NCBI RefSeq assembly: GCF_009866655.1
Contig: NZ_CP047420.1
Span: 1,116,001-1,180,000 of the forward strand
From: Rathayibacter sp. VKM Ac-2804
GTDB lineage: Bacteria; Actinomycetota; Actinomycetes; Actinomycetales; Microbacteriaceae
DNA: 64,000 bases
Reading direction: 5' to 3'
Below the pieces are notes generated by a model, which saw only the letters and a list, made by a program, of their open reading frames with translations, had not been told where the DNA came from and made no database searches. The translations under genes were made by a program, and so were the position numbers. This document shows positions 53,866-63,114 of the stretch, one piece after another (positions within the stretch are counted from its first letter, which is position 1; each line of letters opens with the position of its first letter).

Positions 53866-53888
53866 CGCCGTTCCCCGCTCGATCCGGG

Positions 53889-54617
53889 CTAGAAGAGGCG
53901 CCAGCGGGTGAGCGGCCAGGCGACCGCGAAGACGCGGCCGACCACCCGCTCGATCGGCACCGTCTTCACGCAGGAGTCGATCGGGCCCGGCGCTCCGCGG
54001 CAGTCGCCGAGCGAGTCGTTGGAGTTGGAGCGGTGGTCGCCGAGGACGAAGAGCGTGTCCTCGGGCACCGTGTACTCCTGGAAGCAGCGGGCGGAGGCCG
54101 GCTGCGAGTCGCAGTCCTGGGTGCCAGGGGTGAACGGGAAGTCCTCGAAGACGTAGTCGCCCACGAGCGGCTGCCCGTCGACGAGCACGTGCCCCTCGGC
54201 GTCGCAGCAGGAGACCGTCTGGCCGCCGACGGCGATCACGCGCTTCACGAGGAACTCCTCGTGCGACGGGCCGATGCTCGTCACGTCGCCGAAGTACTTG
54301 ACCGCCTCGGAGAGCGGGTTGCCGACCGCATCGGCCGCACCCCAGCGCGCGTCCCGCGAGAAGACGACGATCTGCTCCGACTCCGGCTCGCCCTGGAGGG
54401 CCGCGGTGCGGTCGACCAGGATGCGGTCGCCGAAGAAGCCGCCGCCCTGCAGCGTGTTCTCCATCGAGCCGGTCGGCACGGTGTACACCTTCACGAAGAA
54501 CGTCTGCACGAGGGCGATGACGACGATCGCGACCAGCACGGTGACCAGCGGGTGGGAGTACCAGCTCCGCCGGCTCCTCGCCGGGGTGCCGTCCGTCGTC
54601 TTCTCCGTGCGCGCCAT
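53889..54617 (-). CDS. lepB: signal peptidase I
   Basis: A 242-residue membrane-anchored protease of family S26 that removes signal peptides from Sec and Tat substrates. One N-terminal membrane helix (about 24-44) is followed by Ser51 in VPTGSMENTL, Lys125 in EEFLVKRVIAVGG and the GDHRSNSNDS box. The ATG at 54617 has AAGGGA upstream; longer frames enter the infA promoter. It lies opposite to the mannitol operon and divergent from infA. Confidence 0.93.
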   Translation of the reverse strand: MARTEKTTDGTPARSRRSWYSHPLVTVLVAIVVIALVQTFFVKVYTVPTGSMENTLQGGGFFGDRILVDRTAALQGEPESEQIVVFSRDARWGAADAVGNPLSEAVKYFGDVTSIGPSHEEFLVKRVIAVGGQTVSCCDAEGHVLVDGQPLVGDYVFEDFPFTPGTQDCDSQPASARCFQEYTVPEDTLFVLGDHRSNSNDSLGDCRGAPGPIDSCVKTVPIERVVGRVFAVAWPLTRWRLF

Positions 54618-54735
54618 CCGCGGTCCCTTCGACGTGGGAGAGCCTAGGCGGCGGCCGCCGTGCCCGTCGCCCGCGGCGCGCAGCGCGCCGCCCACCGGCG
54701 ACACGCCCGCGCTGGCGGAGAAGCGGGGATTCGCG

Positions 54736-54755
54736 TAGTATCGACCCTTGGTGTT
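54736..54755 (+). promoter_or_regulatory. infA promoter -10 with shared initial transcribed sequence
   Basis: A -10-like TAGTAT (54736-54741) is followed by a 15-nt sequence, 54741-54755 (TCGACCCTTGGTGTT), that recurs exactly at 60386-60400 behind the rplM -10. A weak -35 candidate, TGGCGG (54713-54718), has 17-bp spacing. A CGTGC-TCCG-GCACG hairpin follows at about 54760-54773. Confidence 0.55.
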
Positions 54756-54869
54756 TGCGCGTGCTCCGGCACGCCCGCGCACCGCCTTCCGGGCTCCGCC
54801 CGGGGGAGGATCGTCGCGGAAGCATTCGCACGACCAGTACACACACTACTTCCGAACGACAGTGAGGCT

Positions 54870-55091
54870 ATGGCCAAAAAAGACGGTGTCATCGAAATCG
54901 AAGGTGCGGTTGTCGAGGCGCTCCCCAACGCGATGTTCCGCGTGGAGCTCACCAACGGACACAAGGTTCTCGCCCACATCTCGGGCAAGATGCGTCAGCA
55001 CTACATCCGCATCCTCCCCGAGGACCGCGTGATCGTGGAGCTCAGCCCCTACGACCTGACCCGCGGCCGGATCGTCTACCGCTACAAGTAG
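54870..55091 (+). CDS. infA: translation initiation factor IF-1
   Basis: A complete 73-residue IF-1 with an OB fold ([56 protein letters not shown]). It blocks the A site during initiation. First gene of the displaced alpha-type cluster. It has its own promoter and a leader of about 120 nt. Confidence 0.98.
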   Translation: MAKKDGVIEIEGAVVEALPNAMFRVELTNGHKVLAHISGKMRQHYIRILPEDRVIVELSPYDLTRGRIVYRYK

Positions 55092-55188
55092 ACGTTCGCT
55101 CCGCTCAGTTCGCGACGTGCGTGTCCTGTAAGGAACGGCCCCGGCATCCGCCGGGAGCACGACGCCAGCGAAAACAAGGAACAGAACA

Positions 55189-55305
55189 ATGAAGGTCAAC
55201 CCCAGCGTCAAGCGCATCTGCGACCACTGCAAGATCATCCGCCGCCACGGCAACGTGATGGTCATCTGCAGCAGCAACCCCCGCCACAAGCAGCGCCAGG
55301 GCTAG
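55189..55305 (+). CDS. rpmJ: 50S ribosomal protein L36
   Basis: A 38-residue zinc-ribbon protein starting [14 protein letters not shown] and ending HKQRQG. Ligands Cys11, Cys14, Cys27 and His33 are present, so this is the zinc-containing (C+) form. It lies between infA and rpsM, as expected. An AAGGAA site precedes the ATG. Confidence 0.95.
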   Translation: MKVNPSVKRICDHCKIIRRHGNVMVICSSNPRHKQRQG

Positions 55306-55321
55306 TCCTCCGGGACTCCCG

Positions 55322-55420
55322 GCGCTCCTGCGAGGAGCGCGGGCGGGAAACCGCCCAGCAGCACGGCAACACACCACCCCGCAACGTCAGAAATCGCGCA
55401 GCGCCCCGGGTCTCCCGGGG
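55322..55420 (+). promoter_or_regulatory. hairpins between rpmJ and rpsM
   Basis: Two stem-loops occupy the 196-bp gap: GCGCTCCT-GCG-AGGAGCGC (55322-55340) and CCCCGGG-TCT-CCCGGGG (55404-55420). The first could attenuate transcription after rpmJ. A promoter for rpsM is not evident. Confidence 0.45.
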
Positions 55421-55501
55421 TGAACGGCGAGGACACCTTCGGTCGGAGGCCGAGGCACCGACGTTGCTTCACACCTCCACTCACTCACAGGAGAAGCCAC
55501 C

Positions 55502-55882
55502 ATGGCACGTCTGGCAGGAGTAGACATCCCGCGCGAGAAGCGCGTGGAGGTCGCACTGACCTACATCTACGGAGTCGGCCGCACCAGCGCGCTGAAGACG
55601 CTGAGCGACACGGGGATCGACGGCAACATCCGCGTCAAGGACCTCACCGACGACCAGCTCGTCGCGCTCCGCGACTACATCGAGGGCAACTACAAGGTGG
55701 AGGGAGACCTCCGCCGCGAGGTCGCCGCCGACATCCGCCGCAAGGTCGAGATCGGGTCCTACGAGGGCATCCGCCACCGTCGCGGCCTCCCGGTCCGTGG
55801 ACAGCGCACCAAGACGAACGCTCGCACCCGCAAGGGCCCGAAGCGCACCGTCGCCGGCAAGAAGAAGGCCGGCCGCAAGTAA
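55502..55882 (+). CDS. rpsM: 30S ribosomal protein S13
   Basis: A complete 126-residue S13 ([25 protein letters not shown]-type GVGRTSALK, then [20 protein letters not shown]). It forms head contacts with S19 and bridges to L5. The basic C-terminal tail reaches the P-site tRNA. rpsK follows after 32 bp. Confidence 0.98.
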   Translation: MARLAGVDIPREKRVEVALTYIYGVGRTSALKTLSDTGIDGNIRVKDLTDDQLVALRDYIEGNYKVEGDLRREVAADIRRKVEIGSYEGIRHRRGLPVRGQRTKTNARTRKGPKRTVAGKKKAGRK

Positions 55883-55914
55883 CGCGGGCGACACGGACCT
55901 AGAGGAGATAACAA

Positions 55915-56313
55915 GTGGCTACCCCCAAGTCGGCCGCGCGCAAGCCGCGCCGCAAGGAGAAGAAGAACATCGCTGTGGGCCAGGCCCACATCAAGTCGAC
56001 GTTCAACAACACCATCGTGTCGATCACCGACCCCGCCGGGGCCGTCATCAGCTGGGCCTCGTCCGGTGGAGTCGGCTTCAAGGGCTCGCGCAAGTCGACG
56101 CCGTTCGCCGCCCAGCTCGCTGCCGAGTCGGCCGCGCGTCAGGCGCAGGAGCACGGCATGAAGAAGGTCGACGTCTTCGTGAAGGGCCCGGGCTCGGGTC
56201 GCGAGACCGCGATCCGCTCGCTCCAGGCCGCCGGCCTCGAGGTCGGCTCGATCAACGACGTCACCCCGCAGGCGCACAACGGCTGCCGCCCGCCGAAGCG
56301 CCGTCGCGTCTAA
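55915..56313 (+). CDS. rpsK: 30S ribosomal protein S11
   Basis: A complete 132-residue S11 ([20 protein letters not shown], then [18 protein letters not shown] and the terminal [12 protein letters not shown]). It lines the platform near the E site. The GTG start has GAGGAG upstream. In many actinobacteria rpsD follows; here rpoA comes next after a structured gap. Confidence 0.98.
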   Translation: MATPKSAARKPRRKEKKNIAVGQAHIKSTFNNTIVSITDPAGAVISWASSGGVGFKGSRKSTPFAAQLAAESAARQAQEHGMKKVDVFVKGPGSGRETAIRSLQAAGLEVGSINDVTPQAHNGCRPPKRRRV

Positions 56314-56328
56314 CGCAGCACTCGCAGC

Positions 56329-56442
56329 CGTCGGCCGGCCGCACCCCGCGCTCTCCAGCGCGGCGTGAGGCCGGCCGGCGGATCGCGCATTTCTTTCACA
56401 ACTTCAGACTCGCAAACGCACGTGTCATATAGCGGACACGTG
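56329..56442 (+). promoter_or_regulatory. structured rpoA leader
   Basis: An outer stem of 12 bp (56329-56340 with 56369-56380, one wobble) encloses CCGCGCT-CTCC-AGCGCGG (56346-56363). Downstream, CACGTGTC-8 nt-GACACGTG (56419-56442) sits just before the rpoA Shine-Dalgarno (GAAAGGA, 56446-56452). The region may terminate rpsK transcripts, regulate rpoA or both. Confidence 0.55.
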
Positions 56443-56459
56443 ATCGAAAGGAATCAACA

Positions 56460-57446
56460 GTGCTTATCGCACAGCGTCCGACGCTCACCGAGGAGAACAT
56501 CTCGGAGTTCCGTTCCCGCTTCGTCATCGAGCCCCTCGAGCCCGGCTTCGGCTACACGCTCGGCAACTCGCTGCGTCGCACCCTGCTGTCCTCCATCCCC
56601 GGCGCCGCTGTCACCAGCATCCGGATCGACGGAGTCCTGCACGAGTTCACGACCGTCCCGGGCGTCCGCGAGGACGTCACCGAGATCATCCTGAACATCA
56701 AGGGACTCGTCGTCTCCTCCGAGCACGACGAGCCGATCACCGCCTACCTGCGCAAGCAGGGCGCCGGCCAGGTCACCGCCGCCGACATCTCGGCTCCGGC
56801 CGGTGTCGAGATCCACAACCCGGACCTCGTCATCGCGACCCTGAACGACAAGGCGAAGTTCGAGCTCGAGCTCACCATCGAGCGCGGCCGCGGCTACGTC
56901 TCGGCGACCCAGAACCGCAGCGAGTTCTCCGAGGCCGGCCAGATCCCGGTCGACTCGATCTACTCGCCCGTGCTCAAGGTCACCTACCGCGTCGAGGCCA
57001 CCCGTGCCGGCGAGCGCACCGACTTCGACCGCCTGGTCGTCGACGTCGAGTCGAAGCCGGCCATCACGCCGCGCGACGCCATCGCGTCGGCCGGTCGCAC
57101 CCTGACCGAGCTGTTCGGACTCGCCCGCGAGCTGAACAACGCGGCCGAGGGCATCGAGATCGGCCCCGCGCCGGTCGACGCCGTCCTCTCGACCGAGCTG
57201 TCCATGCCCATCGAGGACCTCGACCTCTCGGTGCGCAGCTACAACTGCCTCAAGCGCGAGGGCATCAACAACGTCAACGAGCTCGTCGCCCTCTCGGAGA
57301 CGCAGCTCATGAACATCCGCAACTTCGGTCAGAAGTCGGTGGATGAGGTCAAGGAGAAGCTGACGGAGCTGGGCCTGTCGCTGAAGGACTCGGTCCCCGG
57401 GTTCGACGGCGCCCACTTCTACAGCTACGACGACGAGAGCATCTAG
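56460..57446 (+). CDS. rpoA: DNA-directed RNA polymerase subunit alpha
   Basis: A complete 328-residue alpha subunit. The N-terminal dimerisation domain shows [25 protein letters not shown] and the C-terminal domain has [20 protein letters not shown] and [14 protein letters not shown], which bind UP elements and activators. The GTG start follows GAAAGGA. It completes the core polymerase with rpoB and rpoC of this window. Confidence 0.99.
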   Translation: MLIAQRPTLTEENISEFRSRFVIEPLEPGFGYTLGNSLRRTLLSSIPGAAVTSIRIDGVLHEFTTVPGVREDVTEIILNIKGLVVSSEHDEPITAYLRKQGAGQVTAADISAPAGVEIHNPDLVIATLNDKAKFELELTIERGRGYVSATQNRSEFSEAGQIPVDSIYSPVLKVTYRVEATRAGERTDFDRLVVDVESKPAITPRDAIASAGRTLTELFGLARELNNAAEGIEIGPAPVDAVLSTELSMPIEDLDLSVRSYNCLKREGINNVNELVALSETQLMNIRNFGQKSVDEVKEKLTELGLSLKDSVPGFDGAHFYSYDDESI

Positions 57447-57500
57447 GTCTCCGCTCCGGCGTTCGACCTTCTGACACCCCTTTAGTACTGGAGTAAAGCC

Positions 57501-58046
57501 ATGCCCAAGCCCACGAAGGGCCCCCGCCTCGGAGGCGGTCCCGCACACGAGCGTCTGCTGCTCGCGAACCTGGCCGCGGCCCTGTTCACGCACAAGAGCA
57601 TCAAGACGACCGAGACCAAGGCCAAGCGCCTGCGTCCCCTCGCCGAGCGTCTGGTGACGTTCGCGAAGCGCGGCGACCTGCACGCCCGCCGCCGCGTCCT
57701 CGCGACCATCGGCGACAAGAGCGTCGTGCACGAGCTCTTCACCGAGATCGCGCCGCTCGTCGCCGAGCGTGAGGGCGGCTACACCCGCATCACGAAGATC
57801 GGCCCCCGCAAGGGCGACAACGCGCCCATGGCCGTCATCGAGCTCGTCCTCGAGCCCGTGACGCCGAAGGTCAAGAAGTCGCGCACCGCCGCCGCTCCCG
57901 TCTCGGCTCCGGTCGAGGACGAGACCGTCGTCGAGGACGCCCCCGTCGAGGAGGCGCCCGTCGCCGACACGACCGAGGCCGACGCGACCGTCCAGGACGC
58001 GCCCGTCGAGGACGCCCCGGTCGAGACGGCCGACGAGACCAAGTAG
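57501..58046 (+). CDS. rplQ: 50S ribosomal protein L17 with acidic C-terminal extension
   Basis: A 181-residue L17. The core (about 1-120) contains [18 protein letters not shown] and [14 protein letters not shown]. The remaining roughly 55 residues form an acidic low-complexity tail built from repeated (E)DAPVE-like units, highly negative and probably disordered. The core sits near the tunnel exit. A strong terminator follows. Confidence 0.97.
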   Translation: MPKPTKGPRLGGGPAHERLLLANLAAALFTHKSIKTTETKAKRLRPLAERLVTFAKRGDLHARRRVLATIGDKSVVHELFTEIAPLVAEREGGYTRITKIGPRKGDNAPMAVIELVLEPVTPKVKKSRTAAAPVSAPVEDETVVEDAPVEEAPVADTTEADATVQDAPVEDAPVETADETK

Positions 58047-58060
58047 TCCCGCGCACGTCT

Positions 58061-58098
58061 CGAGAGCCCTCCGCCCCTCCGGGGACGGGGGGCTCTCG
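58061..58098 (+). terminator. terminator of the rpoA-rplQ transcript
   Basis: CGAGAGCCC (58061-58069) pairs with GGGCTCTCG (58090-58098). The stem continues inward through CCCC (58074-58077) and GGGG (58081-58084) with one A bulge and loop TCC. It lies 15 nt after the rplQ stop. Confidence 0.8.
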
Positions 58099-58231
58099 TC
58101 GTCCCGAGCGGCGGTTCCTGGCGTGCTCGGTGGCGCGGAACGTCGCTTACGATGGCGGAATCGTTCCCACGGCAGGGCGCGGCGCGACCGGATCCCGGAC
58201 CCCGCCCCCGCCGCCCAGCAGGAGGTGCCCC

Positions 58232-58789
58232 GTGCGTCCGCACCACCCGCTCCTCGTCGTCGCGGCGACGATCCTGCTGGCCGGCTGCTCCTCCGCCCCG
58301 GTCCTCGACGTGCCGGAGTCGGCACGCACCGCCGCTCCGAGCTCCCTCGCCGCACCCGAGGCGGCACCGACGGCGACCGCCACGGCCGACCTCCCCGCGT
58401 CGCCCGAGCTGGACTGCTCGACCGCGCTGCCGCCCGCCGCCGTGGAGAGCGCCGTGGGGCTGCCCGCGGGCACGGCCGCTCTGCAGCAGTCGGGCGACAC
58501 CTGCTCCTACGCCGTCGCCGGCAATCCGTCCGCCGTCGTCGTCCGCGTCGGACCCGCGCGCCTCGCGGAGACGTTCATCGGGGCGGGCGAGGCGGTCGGC
58601 GCCGTCTCCGCCCCGCTGGGCGAGGCGGCCTACCGGCTCGAGGGCTCGCCGACGACGCCGTCCGAGCTCGCCGTGCTCGCGGGCGGCTACGAGGTGCACG
58701 TCGAGTCGTACGTGGGGGATCAGGACGTGCTCGCGGACTGGGCGGTCGCCGTCCTCGACCCGCTCGGTGTGCGGCTGTCCGCGGGCTGA
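58232..58789 (+). CDS. small secreted lipoprotein, copy 1 (upstream of truA)
   Basis: A 185-residue lipoprotein. The signal peptide ends in lipobox LAGC, followed by SSAP and a Pro/Ala/Thr-rich linker. The globular part begins ELDCSTALPPAAVESAVGLP and has a second conserved Cys in TCSYAVAGNP, so a disulfide is likely. No known domain is recognised. A GTG with GGAGG 6 nt upstream is chosen. It is related to the lipoprotein on the other side of truA (59731-60315). Confidence 0.7.
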   Translation: MRPHHPLLVVAATILLAGCSSAPVLDVPESARTAAPSSLAAPEAAPTATATADLPASPELDCSTALPPAAVESAVGLPAGTAALQQSGDTCSYAVAGNPSAVVVRVGPARLAETFIGAGEAVGAVSAPLGEAAYRLEGSPTTPSELAVLAGGYEVHVESYVGDQDVLADWAVAVLDPLGVRLSAG

Positions 58790-58843
58790 TCCGCCGCTGC
58801 CGATCGCTCCGGGCCGTTCTCGCGGACGATCTAGACTCGTCGG

Positions 58844-59734
58844 GTGCTCCGCCGTGTCCGCCTCGATCTGGCCTACGAGGGCACCCACTTCGCGGGCTGG
58901 GCGCTGCAGCCCGGTCTCCGCACCGTCCAGGGCGTCCTGGAGGACGCGCTCGGGCTCCTGCTGCGCTCCGAGGAGCGGACGGTCGTCACGGTCGCCGGCC
59001 GGACGGATGCGGGTGTCCACGCGAGCGCCCAGGTGGCGCACCTCGATCTCACTCCGCAGCAGTGGTCACGCCTGAACGGCCGGCCCCGCGCCGGGACCGA
59101 GGCCGTCGAGCCGGAGGTCGTGCTCCAGCGCAAGCTGCAGGGGATCCTCGGCCAGTACTCCGACCTGTCCGTGCACCGGGTCTCGCGGGCGCCCGAGGGC
59201 TTCGACGCCCGCTTCTCGGCGCGCTGGCGGCGCTACGAGTACCGGCTCGCGGACCGGTCCTCGCTCCGCCGGCCACTCGAGCGCGCCTACACGACCTGGA
59301 TCAACGAGGCGGTCGACGAGACTCTGATGGCGGGCGCCGCGGAATCCCTGCTCGGCCTGCACGACTACGCCTCGTTCTGCCGGGCGCGCGTCGGGGCGAC
59401 CACCATCCGCAGCCTGCTCGACTTCACCTGGGAGCGGGACGCGGACGGTGTCCTGCACGCGCACCTGCGCGCCGACGCCTTCTGCCACAGCATGGTGCGA
59501 GCGCTCGTCGGCTCCTGCGTGGCCGTGGGGATCGGCAAGCTGGACGCGGGGGAGCTCCCGCTGCTGCGGGACGCCGCGCGGCGCACCAACGCCTTCGCCG
59601 TCATGCCGGCGCGCGGTCTCGTCCTGCGCGAGGTCGACTACCCTGAGGACTCCGAACTGGCCGAGCGGGCCGTGCTCACCCGGGTGAAGCGCACCCTGCC
59701 GGGCGGGAACGCCGAGGGGGAGGACGACGCGTGA
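58844..59734 (+). CDS. truA: tRNA pseudouridine(38-40) synthase
   Basis: A 296-residue TruA that isomerises uridines 38-40 in the anticodon arm. The catalytic Asp55 is in AGRTDAGVHA. RYEYRLADR and DASFCR-type YASFCRAR follow, as does the C-terminal FCHSMVRALVGSCVAVG. The GTG start is used. The gene follows rplQ in most actinobacteria but is separated here by a lipoprotein. It overlaps the next lipoprotein gene by 4 bp (GTGA). Confidence 0.95.
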   Translation: MLRRVRLDLAYEGTHFAGWALQPGLRTVQGVLEDALGLLLRSEERTVVTVAGRTDAGVHASAQVAHLDLTPQQWSRLNGRPRAGTEAVEPEVVLQRKLQGILGQYSDLSVHRVSRAPEGFDARFSARWRRYEYRLADRSSLRRPLERAYTTWINEAVDETLMAGAAESLLGLHDYASFCRARVGATTIRSLLDFTWERDADGVLHAHLRADAFCHSMVRALVGSCVAVGIGKLDAGELPLLRDAARRTNAFAVMPARGLVLREVDYPEDSELAERAVLTRVKRTLPGGNAEGEDDA

Positions 59735-60315
59735 TCCTGGGGAACCGCCGCGCGGCCGCTCTCGCCGCCGCGCTCGTCCTGCCGGCGGCGCTGCTGCTCG
59801 GCGGATGCTCCTCGTCGACGATCGACGTGCCGGACGAGGCGCCGCCGACCGCCGTCCCGTCCACCGCGCCGAGTGCCGGGCCCACCGCGGAGCCGACCGC
59901 GCCGGCGCCGTCCGCCGCCGCGAGCGTCGAGGAGCTCGACTGCGCGGCGGTGCTGCCGGTGGAGACGATCGAGGCCGTGCTCGAGCTGCCCGAGGGGTTC
60001 GTGACGAGCTCCGATCAGGGCTCCGGCTGCACCTGGGCGATGGCGGGGAACCCCGCCGCGCTGGTCCTGCAGACGGCGACCGGCGCCGGCACGAGCGCGT
60101 TCGCCGCACAGGAGTCCGCCGGTCCGGTCGAGCCGAGCGGGCTCGGCGACGTCGCCTTCTTCCGCGCCGGCGATCCGGCGGCCGACCCGGCCGCGGCGGT
60201 CGTCGTGCTCATGGGCGACCGGCTGCTCTCGCTCCGGTCGTACGTCGGCGGGCAGGCCGCGCTGGAGGAGCTCGCGACGGACGCCCTCACCACGCTGGGG
60301 CAGGGGCCCTCCTGA
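59731..60315 (+). CDS. small secreted lipoprotein, copy 2 (downstream of truA)
   Basis: A 194-residue lipoprotein with lipobox LGGC, then SSSTIDVP and a Pro/Ala/Thr linker. The core [20 protein letters not shown] and [15 protein letters not shown] parallels copy 1 (58232-58789), including both Cys residues and the AGNP motif. The function is unknown; the layout suggests a gene duplication around truA. The GTG start is decided by the 4-bp overlap with truA. Confidence 0.75.
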   Translation: MILGNRRAAALAAALVLPAALLLGGCSSSTIDVPDEAPPTAVPSTAPSAGPTAEPTAPAPSAAASVEELDCAAVLPVETIEAVLELPEGFVTSSDQGSGCTWAMAGNPAALVLQTATGAGTSAFAAQESAGPVEPSGLGDVAFFRAGDPAADPAAAVVVLMGDRLLSLRSYVGGQAALEELATDALTTLGQGPS

Positions 60316-60380
60316 GCCGGGCCGCCCCTCGGCGGGCGGCGGCGGGCGAGCGCGAGCTTCCGCTCCGGTGCGGATTGCTG

Positions 60381-60400
60381 TACTGTCGACCCTTGGTGTT
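60381..60400 (+). promoter_or_regulatory. rplM promoter -10 with shared initial transcribed sequence
   Basis: A -10-like TACTGT (60381-60386) runs into TCGACCCTTGGTGTT (60386-60400), identical and identically placed relative to the -10 as at infA (54741-54755). A palindrome GTGCCGGCAC follows at about 60410-60419. The leader to the rplM GTG is about 125 nt. Confidence 0.55.
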
Positions 60401-60523
60401 CTCGGCCGCGTGCCGGCACCCGAAGTTGAGCCCTCCACCGGATCGGTTCGGCCCCCTCGCGGGTCGAACGGCCACGGAGCGGGATTCACGAACTCCTCAC
60501 TCCGATCAGAAAGCAGCACTCAC

Positions 60524-60970
60524 GTGACTCGCACTTTTTCTCCGAAGCCGGCTGACGTCCAGCACGACTGGATCGTCATCGACGCGTCCGACGTCGTGCT
60601 CGGCCGTCTGGCCACCCACGCCGCTGCGCTCCTGCGCGGCAAGCACAAGGCGACGTTCGCGCCGCACATGGACATGGGCGACTTCGTCATCATCGTCAAC
60701 GCCGAGAAGGTGGCCCTCACCGGCCAGAAGCTCCTCCAGAAGAAGGCGTACCGCCACTCCGGCTACCCGGGCGGCCTCACGGCCACCACGTACGCCGAGC
60801 TCCTCGAGAAGAACCCGATCCGCGCCGTCGAGAAGGCCATCCGCGGAATGCTCCCCAAGAACTCCCTCGGTCGTGCGCAGCTGCGCAAGCTGAAGGTCTA
60901 CACGGGCACCGAGCACCCTCACGCGGCTCAGCAGCCCAAGGCGTACGCCTTCACCCAGGTCGCCCAGTAG
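60524..60970 (+). CDS. rplM: 50S ribosomal protein L13
   Basis: A complete 148-residue L13 ([53 protein letters not shown]). It is an early 50S assembly protein. The GTG start gives the family's usual RTFSPKP N-terminus; longer frames enter the leader. rpsI follows after 53 bp. Confidence 0.97.
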   Translation: MTRTFSPKPADVQHDWIVIDASDVVLGRLATHAAALLRGKHKATFAPHMDMGDFVIIVNAEKVALTGQKLLQKKAYRHSGYPGGLTATTYAELLEKNPIRAVEKAIRGMLPKNSLGRAQLRKLKVYTGTEHPHAAQQPKAYAFTQVAQ

Positions 60971-61023
60971 GCTCCGGCCCTCCCCGACACCCCAGACTTC
61001 GAAGACAAAGGATCACCTACACC

Positions 61024-61509
61024 GTGGCGAAGATCGCAGACCAGATCGACGTGGCTCCCGAGAGCTACTCCACCGAAAGCCCGGCCACCGAGGCGTCCAC
61101 GACGCCCCGCGCCGTCCTCAACGTCTCCGGCGCAGCCGTGGGCCGTCGCAAGCAGGCCATCGCCCGCGTGCGCCTGGTCCCGGGCTCCGGCAGCCTGACC
61201 GTGAACGCCCGCGAGTTCGCGGAGTACTTCCCCAACAAGCTGCACCAGCAGCTGATCAACGACCCGTTCAAGGTCCTCGACCTCCTCGGCTCCTACGACG
61301 TGGTCGCGAAGATCACCGGCGGCGGCCCCTCCGGCCAGGCCGGTGCGCTCCGCCTCGCGATCGCCCGTGCGCTGAACGAGATCGACCGCGAGAACAACCG
61401 CGCCGTCCTCAAGAAGGCCGGCTTCCTCACCCGCGACGCTCGCGTCATCGAGCGCAAGAAGGCCGGTCTCAAGAAGGCCCGCAAGGCGTCCCAGTTCTCG
61501 AAGCGCTAA
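61024..61509 (+). CDS. rpsI: 30S ribosomal protein S9 with N-terminal extension
   Basis: A 161-residue S9. About 40 residues of acidic, Ser/Thr/Ala-rich sequence precede the core ([37 protein letters not shown]). The C-terminal SQFSKR tail, which contacts the P-site tRNA anticodon loop, is intact. A GTG start. It forms an operon with rplM; glmM follows after 53 bp. Confidence 0.97.
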   Translation: MAKIADQIDVAPESYSTESPATEASTTPRAVLNVSGAAVGRRKQAIARVRLVPGSGSLTVNAREFAEYFPNKLHQQLINDPFKVLDLLGSYDVVAKITGGGPSGQAGALRLAIARALNEIDRENNRAVLKKAGFLTRDARVIERKKAGLKKARKASQFSKR

Positions 61510-61562
61510 TCGCTGCGGCCCCCGCGGCCGCCGATCAGCAGCTTCAGAAGGGGACTGGCATC

Positions 61563-62918
61563 ATGCCGCGCCTGTTCGGAACAGATGGCGTCCGTGGCCT
61601 CGCGAATCGCGATGTCACGGCCGACCTGGCCCTCGGCCTCGCCCAGGCGGCCGCCCGTGTACTCGGTGCGGCCGCCCGGGCGGAGGGCCGTCGGCCCCTC
61701 GCCGTCCTGGCCCGCGATCCTCGGATCTCGGGTCAGTTCATCGGTGCCGCCGTCGCGGCCGGGCTCGCGAGCGCCGGCGTCGACGTGCTGGACGCGGGAG
61801 TGATCCCGACGCCCGCCGCCGCGTACCTCATCGCCGACGAGAGCGCCGACTTCGGCGTGATGATCTCGGCGTCGCACAACCCCGCCGCCGACAACGGCAT
61901 CAAGTTCTTCGCGGCCGGCGGTCGCAAGCTGCCGGACGAGCTGGAGAACCGCATCGAGGCGGCTCTGGGCGTCCCGCCGCTCACGCCGCTCGGCCCGGAC
62001 GTGGGCCGGATCCGCCGCTTCGCGGACGCCGAGGACCGCTACGTCCTCCACCTGCTCGGCTCGCTCGGCAGCACCCGCCTCGACGGACTGCACGTGGTCA
62101 TCGACTGCGCGCACGGTGCCGCCGCAGGGATCTCGCCCGAGGTGTTCACCGACGCCGGCGCGACCGTCACCGTGATCGGCAACGATCCGGACGGCATCAA
62201 CATCAACGACGGAGTGGGCTCGACCCATCTCGACCACGTCGCCGAGGCGGTCCGCGAAGCGGGCGCCGACGTGGGCATCGCGCACGACGGCGACGCGGAC
62301 CGCTGCCTGGCGGTCGACGCCGAGGGGCGCGTCGTCGACGGCGACCAGATCATGGCGATCCTCGCGACCTCGATGGCGCGGCGCGGCGTCCTGCGTGACA
62401 ACGTGCTCGTCGCCACGGTGATGAGCAACCTCGGCCTCAAGACCGCGATGGCCGACGCCGGCATCCGGGTGATCGAGACGGGTGTGGGCGACCGCTACGT
62501 GCTCGAGGCCATGAACGACGGCGGCTACTCGCTCGGCGGCGAGCAGTCCGGCCATGTCATCATGAGCCGCTTCGCCACGACCGGCGACGGCGTCCTCACC
62601 GGCCTGCAGCTGGCGGCCGAGATGGCGCGCAGCGGCAAGACGCTCGCCGAGCTCGCCTCGGTGATGCGCGTGTTCCCGCAGACGCTCGTCAACGTCCGCG
62701 GCGTCGACCGCGAGGGCGTGCACGACGACACCGTGATCGCGGCGGCCATCGCCGCGGCCGAGGCGGAGCTGGGCACCGGCGGGCGCGTCCTGCTGCGACC
62801 CTCGGGCACGGAGCCGATGGTGCGCGTCATGGTCGAGGCCTCCACGAAGGAGACCGCGGACCGGCTGGCGGAGTCGCTGGCGGCGGTCGTGCTCGAGCAG
62901 CTGCGCGTCGCGTCCTAG
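61563..62918 (+). CDS. glmM: phosphoglucosamine mutase
   Basis: A 451-residue enzyme converting glucosamine 6-phosphate to the 1-phosphate for peptidoglycan precursors. Catalytic Ser104 is in [13 protein letters not shown], the metal loop is [10 protein letters not shown], and the sugar-binding GGEQSGH and phosphate-binding [12 protein letters not shown] motifs are present. An ATG start. It follows rpsI, the standard actinobacterial order rplM-rpsI-glmM. Confidence 0.97.
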   Translation: MPRLFGTDGVRGLANRDVTADLALGLAQAAARVLGAAARAEGRRPLAVLARDPRISGQFIGAAVAAGLASAGVDVLDAGVIPTPAAAYLIADESADFGVMISASHNPAADNGIKFFAAGGRKLPDELENRIEAALGVPPLTPLGPDVGRIRRFADAEDRYVLHLLGSLGSTRLDGLHVVIDCAHGAAAGISPEVFTDAGATVTVIGNDPDGININDGVGSTHLDHVAEAVREAGADVGIAHDGDADRCLAVDAEGRVVDGDQIMAILATSMARRGVLRDNVLVATVMSNLGLKTAMADAGIRVIETGVGDRYVLEAMNDGGYSLGGEQSGHVIMSRFATTGDGVLTGLQLAAEMARSGKTLAELASVMRVFPQTLVNVRGVDREGVHDDTVIAAAIAAAEAELGTGGRVLLRPSGTEPMVRVMVEASTKETADRLAESLAAVVLEQLRVAS

Positions 62919-62937
62919 TGGCCGGAGCCGCTGATCG

Positions 62938-63078
62938 GGGATCTCGATACGCCCCTGCGGGGCTACTCGGTCAGCATGCTTCCGCCTGCTCGCTGTGTGC
63001 TGGTCGACGACGCACGGCATGACTCGGCCTGCTCGCCGCATGCTGGTGGAGTAGCGCCGGAGGCGTGCATCGAGACCC
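62938..63078. repeat. REP-like palindrome pair between glmM and coaA
   Basis: A forward copy at 62938-62978 (inner stem GCCCC-TGC-GGGGC) and a reverse copy at 63039-63078 (GCGCC-GGA-GGCGT, with one wobble), plus a degraded fragment between them. They occupy the space between the two convergent genes, as at the other loci. Confidence 0.78.
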
Positions 63079-63114
63079 GCCGTCGTCGGCAGGTGAGCCG
63101 TCGGCGATCCGTCG

